DNA from: GCA-2683825 sp965662355
GTDB lineage: Bacteria; Planctomycetota; UBA1135; GCA-002686595
NCBI GenBank assembly: GCA_965662355.1
Contig: CBFIHP010000017.1
Location: 1 to 64,000, forward strand
Reading direction: 5' to 3'
Length of the DNA: 64,000 nt
Shown: piece by piece, positions 9,404 through 18,720 of the stretch
Layout: each line of letters opens with the position of its first letter
Numbering within the stretch: position 1 is the stretch's first letter
The notes under the pieces: model-generated
What the model saw: the letters and a program-made list of their open reading frames with translations, nothing else
The model's database searches: none
Told to the model about the DNA's origin: nothing
Made by a program: the position numbers and the translations under genes

Positions 9404-9459
9404 CCTGGGCCACGAGTTCCGGAGAGGCGGAAGCTTCACCTCGGTATCGATCGTGCTCG

Positions 9460-9471
9460 TGCAACAACGCC
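9460..9471 (+). repeat. IS903-type terminal inverted repeat, solo copy
   Basis: TGCAACAACGCC, one of the scattered copies of the 12-base end sequence. In this orientation the outer end of the vanished element is at 9471, so the element lay to the left, where the broken YHS gene is. It sits 46 bases upstream of the lipoprotein start at 9517. Confidence 0.55.
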
Positions 9472-9516
9472 CGTAGGATGGCTCCCCCCCCGACTCCTTC
9501 CACGCGAATCTCTTCG

Positions 9517-10278
9517 ATGCGGTCATCGCTTCTCCTCCCCCTCCTTGTCCTCCTGCCCTCGTGCGCGACGGAATCGCCCCCCGGCGCGGCGACGAGTCCG
9601 CTTGCACCGACTGCACACCACCGGGATCGGGCAGTGCCGGTCGTGGAGCACTGGGGCGCCATGCGCGAGGTTCTTCGTGACGGGCACACCGAGGGACGCG
9701 TCGACCTGGCCGAGGTTCTGGGTCCGGATACGGTCGCCGTCGGTGCCTCTGCGGCTCTTGCCGCCGAGATCACCGTCTTCGCCGGGAAAGCTCACCTCGC
9801 CGAGGTCGTGGATCCGGGCTCCGTCCAGGGCCTGCGCGTGCGAGCGCCCGTTGCCGGGGAACAGGCCACGCTCCTCGTTCTCGCCCAGGTGGCGGAATGG
9901 AGCGAACACCCCCTCACCGCGCTGCCCGACCTCGCATCACTCGAAGCGTCCGTGCGCGCGATCGCCGCGGCCAATGACATCGACGTGACCAGGCCCTTCC
10001 CCTTCCGCGTCGAGGGCGTGGCGAGCACTTTGCGCCTGCATGTGCTCAACCACTCCTGCCCCATCGCCGAACCGGACGGACCGCAACCCTGGAGGTTCTT
10101 CGGAAAGGACGAGACCACCGTGCTGGTGGGTTTCTACGCCGAGGACTCCGCGGGCCGCTTGACTCACCATGGGCAGGAGACCCACACGCACGCCCTCCTT
10201 CCAGGAAGGGGCATCTCCGGTCACCTCGACGATGTGGCACTCGTGTCCGGTGCCCGCGTCTACCTACCCGTCCGTTGA
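9517..10278 (+). CDS. Acetolactate decarboxylase-like lipoprotein
   Basis: 253 residues. MRSSLLLPLLVLLPSCATE is a lipoprotein signal with its Cys, so the protein is exported. The body resembles the alpha-acetolactate decarboxylase fold: an N-terminal GRVDLAEVLG ... VGASAALAAEITVFAGK segment matching the 'alpha/beta with G-x-x-x-x-L-x-G-E' region, and a C-terminal VGFYAED ... HHGQETHTHALLP ... GHLDDVAL that matches the zinc-ligand HxH and GGH region. Cytoplasmic AlsD makes acetoin; an exported lipoprotein version is unusual and may have another substrate. The ATG at 9478 is a possible earlier start, but only 9517 gives a clean signal peptide. Confidence 0.5.
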   Translation: MRSSLLLPLLVLLPSCATESPPGAATSPLAPTAHHRDRAVPVVEHWGAMREVLRDGHTEGRVDLAEVLGPDTVAVGASAALAAEITVFAGKAHLAEVVDPGSVQGLRVRAPVAGEQATLLVLAQVAEWSEHPLTALPDLASLEASVRAIAAANDIDVTRPFPFRVEGVASTLRLHVLNHSCPIAEPDGPQPWRFFGKDETTVLVGFYAEDSAGRLTHHGQETHTHALLPGRGISGHLDDVALVSGARVYLPVR

Positions 10279-10284
10279 ACAGCC

Positions 10285-11244
10285 TCAGGTCTGGGCCGGC
10301 GTGGGCCGATCGATCCACATGCGCTGCAGGTGCCGCTGCGGACCACCCTCGTCGACATAGGCCGAGCGGTCGTGAACCAGCTTGGTGTTGTCGAGGAAGA
10401 ACATGTCTCCCGAGGTCATCTCGAAGCAGATCTGATTCTCGGGGTCCTCGAGCGCGGCGTCGAGTGTGTCGAGGCCGGCACGCTGGACCGCAGTGAGCGG
10501 GACTCCCACGCGCTCGTGTCCCTTCTCGATCCAGTACCGCATGTAGCGCAGGCAGACACCCTGGCGATCGCGGAAGATGGGGAAGGCGTTTCGACGGACA
10601 GCCTCGGCGTCCTTCTCGCTGCCGGGGGTAACCACGTCTCTGAAGAACTCGCCGTAGAGCGCTTCGAGAAGCTCTGGGGATTGGTCACGCAGGGCCTCAT
10701 GGGCCCGCACTGCCGAGGCCAGTCGGGAGCCGCCTCCGTTGGAGGACGGCTGCAAGCACACCAGGGCGACGACCCGTGGCCAGACCGCTCGGTTGGAGCT
10801 GTCGGTGTGCATTCCGGTTGATTCACGGGTCTGGGACACGGGGATGGCCTTGTCCCGGTAGGACTCTCCCTGGTCGAGCACGTCGTAGAGCCGGCCGTAG
10901 ACATCCACGGTCTCACCCAGCTCGAGGCCGATCGCAAGGAACGCCAGCGAGATCACCTCGCGAGGGGTCTCGGGGAGGCCGCGCACCCAGGCGAATCCCG
11001 GACCTCGATCGATCTGCTCGGCTACCTGCTGGCCCATGGCCACCAGACGAGGCAGGTCCACACATCCGCTCTCCAGCTCGGCTACGGGGTCTTCGATCTG
11101 TTTGGCCCAATCCTCCAGTCGTCGAAGGTCCTTGGTTATCTGCGCCGGTGCGTCGATGCACCACGTTGAGGCTCGACCGTCTCGGGCTCGCTCGAAAGCC
11201 TGCACATAGCGCGTCGACGTCGGGTGTGGGAGAGGTAGGCTCAC
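10285..11244 (-). CDS. TauD/TfdA-family Fe(II)/2-oxoglutarate dioxygenase
   Basis: 319 residues. The facial triad is visible as HTD in TGMHTDSSN and a distal His in LVHDRSAY, followed by RHLQRMWID, which supplies the Arg that binds 2-oxoglutarate. HxD rather than HxG indicates hydroxylation rather than halogenation. The GTG start overlaps the stop of the methyltransferase by four bases (GTGA), so the two are translationally coupled. It is the last gene of a three-enzyme cassette with a diiron oxidase. Substrate unknown; a small amino-acid-like metabolite is an inference from the family. Confidence 0.85.
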   Translation of the reverse strand: MSLPLPHPTSTRYVQAFERARDGRASTWCIDAPAQITKDLRRLEDWAKQIEDPVAELESGCVDLPRLVAMGQQVAEQIDRGPGFAWVRGLPETPREVISLAFLAIGLELGETVDVYGRLYDVLDQGESYRDKAIPVSQTRESTGMHTDSSNRAVWPRVVALVCLQPSSNGGGSRLASAVRAHEALRDQSPELLEALYGEFFRDVVTPGSEKDAEAVRRNAFPIFRDRQGVCLRYMRYWIEKGHERVGVPLTAVQRAGLDTLDAALEDPENQICFEMTSGDMFFLDNTKLVHDRSAYVDEGGPQRHLQRMWIDRPTPAQT

Positions 11245-12011
11245 GCGGGCTCCTCGAGGACGAACAACAGGTGCAGGGGCAAGCCGGCCAGAGGCTCGAA
11301 GAACTTCGGCGCCAGGTCGATGTGTTCCTCGGTCACCCCCAACTCCTCAACCCTCGGCAGGGCGGTCCAGCCTGCCGTGCGTATGGCTTCGAAGTAGTCG
11401 GCGAATGTCTTGTGTACGCAGCGCACGTCGGCGGCTTCCCCCTCGACGGTCCAGATCTTGCCTTCCAGGGTGTGGTCGACCGCGGCGTAGTAGTCCTTGC
11501 CGCCGGTCTCGAAGAAGAAAGGTTCCCCGGGCTTTTTCATGTAGGGGAAGCAGGGGTGAGGGACGCTGAACACGAACCGACCTCCAGGGGCGATGTGCTC
11601 ACGGGCAGAGGCCATGGTCCGGGCCATCTCGCCGCGGGTGAGGTAATTGAACAGGAACACGGCCGAGATGCGTTCGTACTTCTCGCGTGGCAGCTTCAGG
11701 GGCCCAGAAGCGTCGCCGGTGACGAATTCGAGCGGGCATTCAGCCGATTCGGCGGATGCCGAGTTGGCGCGGGCGATCATCTCGCTCGAAACGTCGATCC
11801 CAAACACCGAGGCGGCGCCGGCCTCAGCGGCGAGCCTGGCGACATATCCCTCACCACAGCCAAGGTCCAACAGGTGGGCGTCCTGCAAGGGAGCGAGGAC
11901 TTCCAGGACTCGTGGCCTGGCCGTGTAATCACTCAACAGAGATCTGGTGCGGCGTGCCCAGATCTCAGCTTGCTCGTCGTAGATCGATTCGGTGCTTCGT
12001 CGTGATTCCAA
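11241..12011 (-). CDS. Class I SAM-dependent methyltransferase
   Basis: 256 residues with motif I LLDLGCGEGYVARLA, the acidic ribose-binding strand VFGIDVSSEMI, a TGDASG segment and the post-motif APGGRFVFSVPHP. It is the common Methyltransf_11/25 type acting on small molecules. The start is a TTG inside the 3' end of the upstream gene (79-base overlap) with a GGAGGGGG stretch some 13 bases before it. Its stop overlaps the dioxygenase start. The order of diiron enzyme, methyltransferase and dioxygenase suggests sequential tailoring of one metabolite. Confidence 0.85.
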   Translation of the reverse strand: MESRRSTESIYDEQAEIWARRTRSLLSDYTARPRVLEVLAPLQDAHLLDLGCGEGYVARLAAEAGAASVFGIDVSSEMIARANSASAESAECPLEFVTGDASGPLKLPREKYERISAVFLFNYLTRGEMARTMASAREHIAPGGRFVFSVPHPCFPYMKKPGEPFFFETGGKDYYAAVDHTLEGKIWTVEGEAADVRCVHKTFADYFEAIRTAGWTALPRVEELGVTEEHIDLAPKFFEPLAGLPLHLLFVLEEPA

Positions 12012-12877
12012 GTTCGAGGGTGTTCCCCCTCCATCGTGGGTCCCAGGGCCCGATTCCGCAACCAGTCCCAGTAGCTCGCGCGCAGATTCAAGCTCTTGAT
12101 CATTCCTCGATCAAGGTCGATGCGTCCCTGCGGGGACGAGGCCATGTCGACCGCGATGGAGCGCAGCGCGGCCTGGTGTTTCTCGTCAACCAGGCTGTGC
12201 AGGGCGAAGAAGACTCCGTCCCGTGAGCTGATATCGGGGTGACGTTCTACAGCAGCCGTGAAGGGAGCGTAGATCGCCTGAACGATCAGCTCCGTTCCCA
12301 ATCCCAATGCGCCTACCGCCTGGGCGGGGGGGCCCTCCAAGAGGATCTGAAGGAACAGTTCGCTCCATCTCACGACCTCTTTGACCGGTGCCCGTTCCTC
12401 GGGTTCAACACCCACGGCCGAGGTGAATCGATCGAACAACTTGGGGTGGGGGATTCCATCGAACCACTCTCGCCGCAGGCCGTGCGCCTTGAGCGCGTCG
12501 ATTTCCTCTTGCCCGTAGTTTCCGGATTCTTCCTGCAGGTTCTCAAGTAGCCAGGTCCGGTGGCGCTGGTCTTCGAAGCGAGAGATCACCGCCGATAGGT
12601 AGCGCGGGAACCTGTGGGCGTAGTCCGGGTAGCTCAGGGCGAACTCGCGCAAGATCGCGTGGGAGGCTTCCCGCGTCCCCTCTGAGAGCGTGTCCAGCAG
12701 GGGGTGATTCACGGCGCGGTGTCGCAGTGCAGCTTCCTCCAGGGACCCCACGAAGCTGCGAGCCGAGGGGCTCTTGGAGCCCCGGGGCGCCAAAGGAGTC
12801 CGAGCGTGGGGGGAGGGCTCGTCCCGGGCCGGGTGAGACTGGGCACGGTCGAATTCAGCTGCGGGGGGGTCGGTCAT
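11933..12877 (-). CDS. Haem-oxygenase-like diiron oxidase (HDO family)
   Basis: 314 residues, all-helical. From the ATG at 12877 the helix motifs are ENLQEESGN (Glu 112-117), GTELIVQAIY (Glu 196) and HSLVDEKH (His 227, Asp 231, His 234), the HxxxDxxH signature of the family that includes CADD, UndA, BesC and SznF. These enzymes bind two irons and break C-C or oxidise C-N bonds with O2. The first 40 residues are poorly ordered, and the last 25 overlap the methyltransferase gene and may be dispensable. The start is uncertain; a longer frame reaches 13003. First gene of the cassette, with no export signal, so cytoplasmic. Confidence 0.72.
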   Translation of the reverse strand: MTDPPAAEFDRAQSHPARDEPSPHARTPLAPRGSKSPSARSFVGSLEEAALRHRAVNHPLLDTLSEGTREASHAILREFALSYPDYAHRFPRYLSAVISRFEDQRHRTWLLENLQEESGNYGQEEIDALKAHGLRREWFDGIPHPKLFDRFTSAVGVEPEERAPVKEVVRWSELFLQILLEGPPAQAVGALGLGTELIVQAIYAPFTAAVERHPDISSRDGVFFALHSLVDEKHQAALRSIAVDMASSPQGRIDLDRGMIKSLNLRASYWDWLRNRALGPTMEGEHPRTWNHDEAPNRSTTSKLRSGHAAPDLC

Positions 12878-13105
12878 CTGCCTGAGAGGGGGGGGGCACG
12901 CGAGTCGAGGGGCCGCTGACCTAATAGCGATGATACGGCCAAGTGCGCACGGGAGAACCCCCAATTTTTTAGCAGCTCTCTGCGCTGTACCGGGGAAGGG
13001 CACTGCTCCCCTTTGCGCAACGCTCAGGGCCCGATCGAGGCCCGCGGTTCCCGCGGTTGTGGTGCCACCTCCCAGCCTCGAGGGGATCGAAGGTCGGGTC
13101 TGTTG

Positions 13106-13663
13106 CTAGCCAGCGTCCACTATTCGGCTCCACACAACACGGGATCCTGCAACCCAGTCATATGGCGTACGGCGGGTTGGACCGAGTGCTAGCGTCGCTA
13201 CGTAGAGACCGATCACGACCCACACGAGGACCAGCCCTCCCATCACCCATGCCGGTGGTTCCTGAGTCTCCATGGGCCATCCAGGAATGTGAAACAGGCA
13301 TGTGTGTGCCAGTTGCCAGGGCAGGAGCTTGACCACGGAACGCACCAGTGCCCTTCCTGGGACGAGGCGTTCCCCGCTCAGATGCACCACTCGAAGGCCC
13401 ATGCGGTGCTTGCCCCACGTCGCTCCACTTTCGGAACTCTCCGATAAAGTGAAGTAGAGCATGACTGGCAAGATGGATGTGACGAATGCAACGACCTCCA
13501 TGTGCCAGGGATTGGACATGAGCACTTGCCAGCGATCTGCCAGAGGACCGAATGCGAGGATGGAAGCGACTGTGGCGAGGATGACCAAGTATCCAGCGAT
13601 CAGGAGATAGTCCAGGGCAAATGCTGTGATCCTCCTGGAGAAGTTGGGGGCTTGCTCGATCAA
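13106..13663 (-). CDS. RDD-family membrane protein
   Basis: 185 residues with three or four membrane helices. The RDD signatures are present: RRITAFALDYLLIAGY in the first helix, GATWGKHRMGLRVV between helices, and PYDWVAGSRVVWS at the end. RDD proteins are small inner-membrane proteins of mostly unknown role; some are linked to sodium or proton exchange. It stands alone on the minus strand between the HDO cassette and the large secreted protein, so the context gives no further hint. Confidence 0.85.
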   Translation of the reverse strand: MIEQAPNFSRRITAFALDYLLIAGYLVILATVASILAFGPLADRWQVLMSNPWHMEVVAFVTSILPVMLYFTLSESSESGATWGKHRMGLRVVHLSGERLVPGRALVRSVVKLLPWQLAHTCLFHIPGWPMETQEPPAWVMGGLVLVWVVIGLYVATLALGPTRRTPYDWVAGSRVVWSRIVDAG

Positions 13664-13767
13664 TGTCGTTGGTTAAACCTGGCCATCGCGATGAGGCGCC
13701 GACACCTCCGGCGATGCCGACGTGTCGCCATCTCGGGCACGCTGGTCAGCATGATCGAGTAGCGGCT

Positions 13768-16197
13768 CTACTCACCCTTCGGAACGAATTGCAGCGTGCC
13801 AAAGAGGCCGAGTTGATAGCCACCAACGCCGATCAGGTTGGCTTCGGTGGGTTGGATGCCGAGGCCCGCGGTTTCGAGGGAGGGGAGGGGGATGGCCCCG
13901 ATGGCTCCAAGCAAGCCTGGGAGCGCGAAGACAAAAAGGTCGTTTAGGTACTGGGCCTGCAGGTCCATGGCAGCCGGGTCGGTGCCGGGGTATGTGCGCA
14001 GGATGCGTAGATCGAGACTGCTATCGGTGATGGCGAGCTCGAGTGTCGCGTCGAGGGCAAGGTCGATGTTGACATCGGCCACGCCGGACAGGGAGACCGC
14101 TAGCAAGGGCAGCACACCGTAGCTCGTGTCGACTTCGAATTCGATCTCGAGGTTGTCGAGACGTACCGAACCCATAGCGCTGGTCGGCGCGTCGAGGGAC
14201 AGGATCGGGGGAACGTTCCCATGGGCCTGGAGTCGTACGGGTGTTCCCTCGCTGAAGATGTCAAAGCCGGCGTCGGGGAAGAGCACGTCGAGGTCTTCGG
14301 TCGTCAGGAAGAGCGGTTGGCCGCCACCGCCATCGTCCGGAAAGAGAGAGCCCATGTTCCCGTCGAGTAGCCCGGCCGCCGTGCAGGCAGCCAACACCTG
14401 GTTCATGAAATCGTCCGTGATCGAGAGGGCTGCTTCGTAGGGCAGCCCACTCGGCGTCGTCGAAGAGAAGCCGGGGGCTGGCGAGGGCGTGCCGCGGTAC
14501 TGGGTCAGGGGCGGTGCTCCGGGTTCTGCGCTGCCGACGTTGGCGCTGGCCGCGAGGCGGAGCGTGACGCCGGAGGTGTCCGTTACGACGGCTGTGATCG
14601 GAGCGTCAATGTTCGTGTCGACTCCGATCAGTTCGTACAGATTTCCAGCGAGCACGAACGAGTTCAGGATCTCTTCCATCGCCGGGCCGAGCTGGTTTTC
14701 GATCTCGCCGGCGATCGTGTCTTCAATCTGCTCTTTGACGGCGCTCTCGATGACGAACGCTTCGGCCACGGTGCCGATGAAGCCGATCAACTCGAAGTCG
14801 AAGTTGGCGCGGTCGACCACGATGTTGTTCAAGGCCACGCTGATTTCACCGCTCTGGGGTGTCGCGACCATATCGGTCGAGATCGTCGTCGGGCTGGTGG
14901 TGATGTAGCCAGTGAGGTTGTAGGGGATTTCGAGTATTTTGCCGTACACGTCGAAATCGGCCCGCACGTCGTACATCGAAACGTCAGCATGGATGCCGGC
15001 CACTTGCGCGGTGAGAGCCATGTTCATGTCCGGGTTGTACGTGAGGTCGGTGAAATCGATGGTGGCCGAGAAGATGACGAAGCCGAAGGGACCAAGCTCG
15101 TTGGCGACCTGTTGATCCGGAAGATTCTGGACGACGGAACCGAAATCGAAGGCCTCGAGTTCGGCCTCTCCGAGAACGGCTACCTTCGCCAGGCCGCTTT
15201 GATCGAGCCGGGCGGACAGCGAGACGTTCGAGGGGCTGTCGAAATCCAGTGCACGCCCCTGGAAGAGCGTCATGTGATGGTTCGCTGTCGCTCCATCGGG
15301 ATGCGTCATGCGGAAGCGCAAGCCCTGTCCGATTTCGCTTGCCGTGATGTGCTGGGGGAGTGGTCCGAAGGAGCCGTTACCGTCAACTGCCAGCGGCAAA
15401 CCGTCGAGCGTTACGGATTGAAGAGTCGGTCCATCGATATCCCCCTCGAGATCGAAGGATTGCGGAAGGGAGATCCCACCGTCCCCGGGGGTTGTGGTCA
15501 CGTGCCAAGCATGCACGATCGTGTCCGACTCATAAGGACCTCCCTCGGGTGTGAAGACCTGCAGGTGGGCCATGTAGTCGCCGGGCACATCCGGCGTCAG
15601 CGTCGCGAACGCTTGCAAAGGGTTGTCGATCTGTGCCTGGCTCTGCGCGGGCTTCGCGTCGAGAGTCCAGAGCACGCTATAGCCAGGCTTGACGGACCCA
15701 TTGCCCTCTGCGGTGGCTGCCCCATCGAGGAGAACGGTGCGCCCTGTCAGCGTGCCCTGCGGTGGACCCGCATCCGGGGGGCCGATGGTGTGGACCAGCG
15801 CTCCATTGCTGAAGTCGAGCCCAAACGGAGCCCCATCGTCGAGCACGACCGCGAGCATGTAGATGTCCCGGTTGGCAAGGGCAGCAAGCACGGGCACTGT
15901 GAAGTCGAACGATGTGACCCCCGAAGCCGGAAGTACCGCCTGCGGCCTCACCTGCAACGCGGCGGAGAACCCAAGCGGCAACAACTGCCCGAAGAGAAAC
16001 GTTGGCCCCGAATCGAGATCCGCCAACAACACCGGCAGCTTGCCCGGCGTGCCCGTGATCTCGATATGCACCGATTCACCGAGGATCACCTCCGTGACAA
16101 CCCCCCCGTCCACGCTCAAGTCCGACCCCGCGATCGGAACGGATAAAACCAGCGTCGCCAAAGCGAAATGAACAGGACAGGGCTGTCGCAAACTCAT
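13768..16197 (-). CDS. Large secreted protein with PKD-like domain and TULIP-like region
   Basis: 809 residues. The start at 16197 is supported by a strong ribosome site (GGAGG, nine bases upstream) and a signal peptide (ALATLVLSVPIAGS). After about 130 residues of beta sequence comes a PKD-like domain (RTVLLDGAAT ... VLWTLDAKPAQSQAQI ... DVPGDYMAHLQVFTPEGG). The central part has alternating amphipathic strands and a helix (VKEQIEDTIAGEIENQLG) reminiscent of the lipid-binding BPI/TULIP fold, with a repeat of that pattern near the end. That last assignment is tentative. No catalytic motif is visible; a surface or periplasmic lipid- or ligand-binding role is inferred. Confidence 0.7.
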   Translation of the reverse strand: MSLRQPCPVHFALATLVLSVPIAGSDLSVDGGVVTEVILGESVHIEITGTPGKLPVLLADLDSGPTFLFGQLLPLGFSAALQVRPQAVLPASGVTSFDFTVPVLAALANRDIYMLAVVLDDGAPFGLDFSNGALVHTIGPPDAGPPQGTLTGRTVLLDGAATAEGNGSVKPGYSVLWTLDAKPAQSQAQIDNPLQAFATLTPDVPGDYMAHLQVFTPEGGPYESDTIVHAWHVTTTPGDGGISLPQSFDLEGDIDGPTLQSVTLDGLPLAVDGNGSFGPLPQHITASEIGQGLRFRMTHPDGATANHHMTLFQGRALDFDSPSNVSLSARLDQSGLAKVAVLGEAELEAFDFGSVVQNLPDQQVANELGPFGFVIFSATIDFTDLTYNPDMNMALTAQVAGIHADVSMYDVRADFDVYGKILEIPYNLTGYITTSPTTISTDMVATPQSGEISVALNNIVVDRANFDFELIGFIGTVAEAFVIESAVKEQIEDTIAGEIENQLGPAMEEILNSFVLAGNLYELIGVDTNIDAPITAVVTDTSGVTLRLAASANVGSAEPGAPPLTQYRGTPSPAPGFSSTTPSGLPYEAALSITDDFMNQVLAACTAAGLLDGNMGSLFPDDGGGGQPLFLTTEDLDVLFPDAGFDIFSEGTPVRLQAHGNVPPILSLDAPTSAMGSVRLDNLEIEFEVDTSYGVLPLLAVSLSGVADVNIDLALDATLELAITDSSLDLRILRTYPGTDPAAMDLQAQYLNDLFVFALPGLLGAIGAIPLPSLETAGLGIQPTEANLIGVGGYQLGLFGTLQFVPKGE

Positions 16198-16483
16198 AAG
16201 TGTTGTCCTCCCAGCCGGCCCAAGCCGACCAAACCAGGGCGAGATCGTCCCAGCGATCCTCGTGCCTCGACAAAGAACGCGCAACCCCAAGCCCCCACAT
16301 ACCGCGTCAGACACTAATCGTCGCCCCCCCGACCTCACCCAATCCGCCAATTCGACGCCGCCTATTCGGGAGTTTGATTGGGCCGATATGTGGCTTTGAC
16401 CGCTGGACTTAGCGCTGGCGAGATCCGAAATCCTACCGGAGAGTGTCCTGCGGGGCGTTTCTTGCCCGTGGGCTCGTCGAAGG

Positions 16484-17212
16484 GTGTCTGACGCCGTATG
16501 CGCGCTGACCCACGGTTTGGCGTGGAACGAAGAGCAGAAGCTGCTGGCAACCGACGGTGAGACGACCGATGAGCTCGGTGAAACGGTCTCGGTGAGCGGG
16601 AACGTGATCGTGGCGTCATCGGTATTCAGCGACGCGCTCTTCACCGACGTGGGGGCGGCGTACCTCTACTATTTCGACGGGGTGATGTGGAACCAGCAGC
16701 ACAAGCTGCTGGCCGACGACAGGGCCGCCTCGGACCGGTTCGGCCGCGCCTCGGTCAGCGGGGATAAGGTCCTGGTCGGCGCGCAGCTCGACGACGACCC
16801 CGGGGTGGACTCGGGTTCGGCCTACGTCTTCACCGTCTGCACACCGGCCAGTGCGACCCTCCGCAACGGGCTCGGGATCAACGATCTGGACCTCACGAAC
16901 CCGTCGACCCCGGCCCTGGGTTCGACCTGGAGCGTCGACCTCGACTGCACCGGGCACATGGCCGACATGGCGATTCTCTACATCACCAACCAACCCTCCA
17001 GTGGGCTGACCCTACCCTTGGGCGAGATCCTTATCACGGGCAACCTGTTGCTGAAGGAGACGATCCTCCACGCCGGCGGAATCGTGACCTTCAGCATCCC
17101 GATCCCCCCGAATCCTTCCCTGTGCGGAACACAGGGGTTCAGCCAGGGGCTGATCTTCGGCGGACCGGGCGCTGAGCTCAGCAACGCCGTCGACGTCGTG
17201 CTCGGGGAGTAG
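16484..17212 (+). CDS. 5'-truncated FG-GAP-type propeller protein with shared C-terminal domain
   Basis: 242 residues beginning at a GTG with no signal peptide. Two propeller-type repeats are visible (WNEEQKLLATDG ... DELGETVSVSGNVIVAS, and WNQQHKLLADDRAASDRFG ... SGDKVLVGAQLDDDPG). The last 120 residues are the domain found on four other proteins here (ending IPPNPSLCGTQGFSQGL). Proteins of this architecture normally have a signal peptide and more repeats, so this looks like the 3' end of a longer gene that may no longer be exported. An IS903-type end lies 65 bases downstream. It could be a pseudogene. Confidence 0.55.
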   Translation: MSDAVCALTHGLAWNEEQKLLATDGETTDELGETVSVSGNVIVASSVFSDALFTDVGAAYLYYFDGVMWNQQHKLLADDRAASDRFGRASVSGDKVLVGAQLDDDPGVDSGSAYVFTVCTPASATLRNGLGINDLDLTNPSTPALGSTWSVDLDCTGHMADMAILYITNQPSSGLTLPLGEILITGNLLLKETILHAGGIVTFSIPIPPNPSLCGTQGFSQGLIFGGPGAELSNAVDVVLGE

Positions 17213-17276
17213 TCGGCCAAGACGCCAAGGTCCTCCGAGGTGGCCCCGGATCCAGCTGTCTGTCTGAACCGTCGGC

Positions 17277-17288
17277 TGCAACAACGCC
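17277..17288 (+). repeat. IS903-type terminal inverted repeat, solo copy
   Basis: TGCAACAACGCC in the convergent gap between the FG-GAP fragment and the LamG gene. The vanished element would have lain to the left. Apart from this site, the 267-base gap (17213-17479) shows no gene or terminator. Confidence 0.5.
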
Positions 17289-17479
17289 CCACCAACCGTC
17301 AGCTGGGTGCCTGGCTCCGTACGTGCCCGATCGGTGGACGATTCTGGCACGGCCACCGTACTGGTTCTCGACCAAGCCTCCGTCCGCCACTACACGATGA
17401 TCATCGAAGCGAGCGCGTCCGGCGAGTAGCATGATTACCCAGATCATCGGCAAGCGCCTGCGCTCGGCGGATCCGCCGA

Positions 17480-18697
17480 CTACGGACAGGAGCGGAGACA
17501 GAAGCTCGCGGCTTCCGTCAGCCCGAAGCTCACGTTGGACGCCGGGTTCGGGTCGAAGAGGAGCCCCTGAACATAGGCACAGATGCCAACGAGGCTCGGG
17601 TTGCTCGGAACGACCAGGTCGATGGGTGCGGGAACACCCGGGCCATCCCAGACGCTCGGTCCGACTTGTAAAGCGATCTGATTCAGCCCGATCAGGAGCT
17701 CGCCCAACGCCCCCGGACCCGCCATTCCGAAGCCGGGGAGGTTCGGTCCGCAGGGGAACCCCGGCGCTGCGGCCCGGCTGACGATCAGGACCGCGAAGGA
17801 GCCCGGCGCCTGGGTCCCCAGCGGATTGTCCACGCCGAGCCTCCAGGTTCCTCCCAGGTCGGGCGCTCCTCCCAGGCTGACGAGGCTTCCCACGGGATTG
17901 ACGCCACAGCCGTAGCCCGTGAAGAAGGGCTCTGCGACCCAGGCAGGGTCGGCACTGTCGACACCGTTCAGCGTGCCGAGGAAGCCGTCGTTCCCCTCGG
18001 GAGAGAGATCCTCGACCACCTGGCCAGCCCCCTCGTCCAGGCGCCAAGACCCGATCAGGCCGGGTGAGTCCGGCTGCACACCGACCTCACGCACGGTCGC
18101 AATCTCCGCGGCATTGAGCGCTCGGTCCCACACCGCCGGCTCCCCGATGCGGCCGAGGAAGAACCACAACGGTGGCTCGACACCGTTCGGAGGCGGCCCG
18201 ATGTAGCCGTGTGTGCATCCGATGGAAAGGAACTGCTGATTGTCTGCCGAGGGAACGAGCGTGTTCGGGGTCGTCGCGACCAGCACCCCGTCGGAGTAGA
18301 AGTTGAGCTCACCCGAGAGCGAGCGCGTGACCGCCACGTGATGCCACGCACTGTCCGCGACGACGAAGCCCGAGTCGTAGAACCCGTTCGTCATCTGGAT
18401 GTTCTCGATCTGCACCTCGAGCGTCCCATTCGGACCGAGTTGGAAGAACCAGGGTCCGTCCCAACTGTTGTCGTCTTCCCCGCGCGCGATGATCGCACGC
18501 CGCCGGGGAGGGAATCCCGGGGGATCCGTGCGAATCCAGGCCGCAGCGGTGAACGTCTCGGTCGGGAACGAGAGATCGTAAGGCACGAGCACGTGGTCGT
18601 CCGTGCCGTCGAACTCGAGAGATGCACCCGGTCCGCACACCTGGGCTTCGAGAGGCAAGGAGAGGAGGCAGAACAGCCTGAGAATAGGGATGCGCAT
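17480..18697 (-). CDS. Secreted LamG/concanavalin-like lectin protein with shared C-terminal domain
   Basis: 405 residues with a signal peptide (ILRLFCLLSLPLEAQ). Residues about 25-230 are a LamG/concanavalin A-like jelly roll: ASLEFDGTDDHVLVP, FTAAAWIRTD, WHHVAVTRS ... NFYSDGVLV, and IGEPAVWDRALNAAEIA are the usual landmarks. The remaining 140 residues are the recurrent C-terminal domain (P-S-NPSLVGICAYVQGLLFD near the end). It starts 23 bases after the peroxidase stop, so the two are probably cotranscribed. Likely a surface or extracellular binding protein; the ligand is unknown. Confidence 0.8.
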   Translation of the reverse strand: MRIPILRLFCLLSLPLEAQVCGPGASLEFDGTDDHVLVPYDLSFPTETFTAAAWIRTDPPGFPPRRRAIIARGEDDNSWDGPWFFQLGPNGTLEVQIENIQMTNGFYDSGFVVADSAWHHVAVTRSLSGELNFYSDGVLVATTPNTLVPSADNQQFLSIGCTHGYIGPPPNGVEPPLWFFLGRIGEPAVWDRALNAAEIATVREVGVQPDSPGLIGSWRLDEGAGQVVEDLSPEGNDGFLGTLNGVDSADPAWVAEPFFTGYGCGVNPVGSLVSLGGAPDLGGTWRLGVDNPLGTQAPGSFAVLIVSRAAAPGFPCGPNLPGFGMAGPGALGELLIGLNQIALQVGPSVWDGPGVPAPIDLVVPSNPSLVGICAYVQGLLFDPNPASNVSFGLTEAASFCLRSCP

Positions 18698-18720
18698 CGC
18701 GGTTTATTTGGAGGAAGTGC

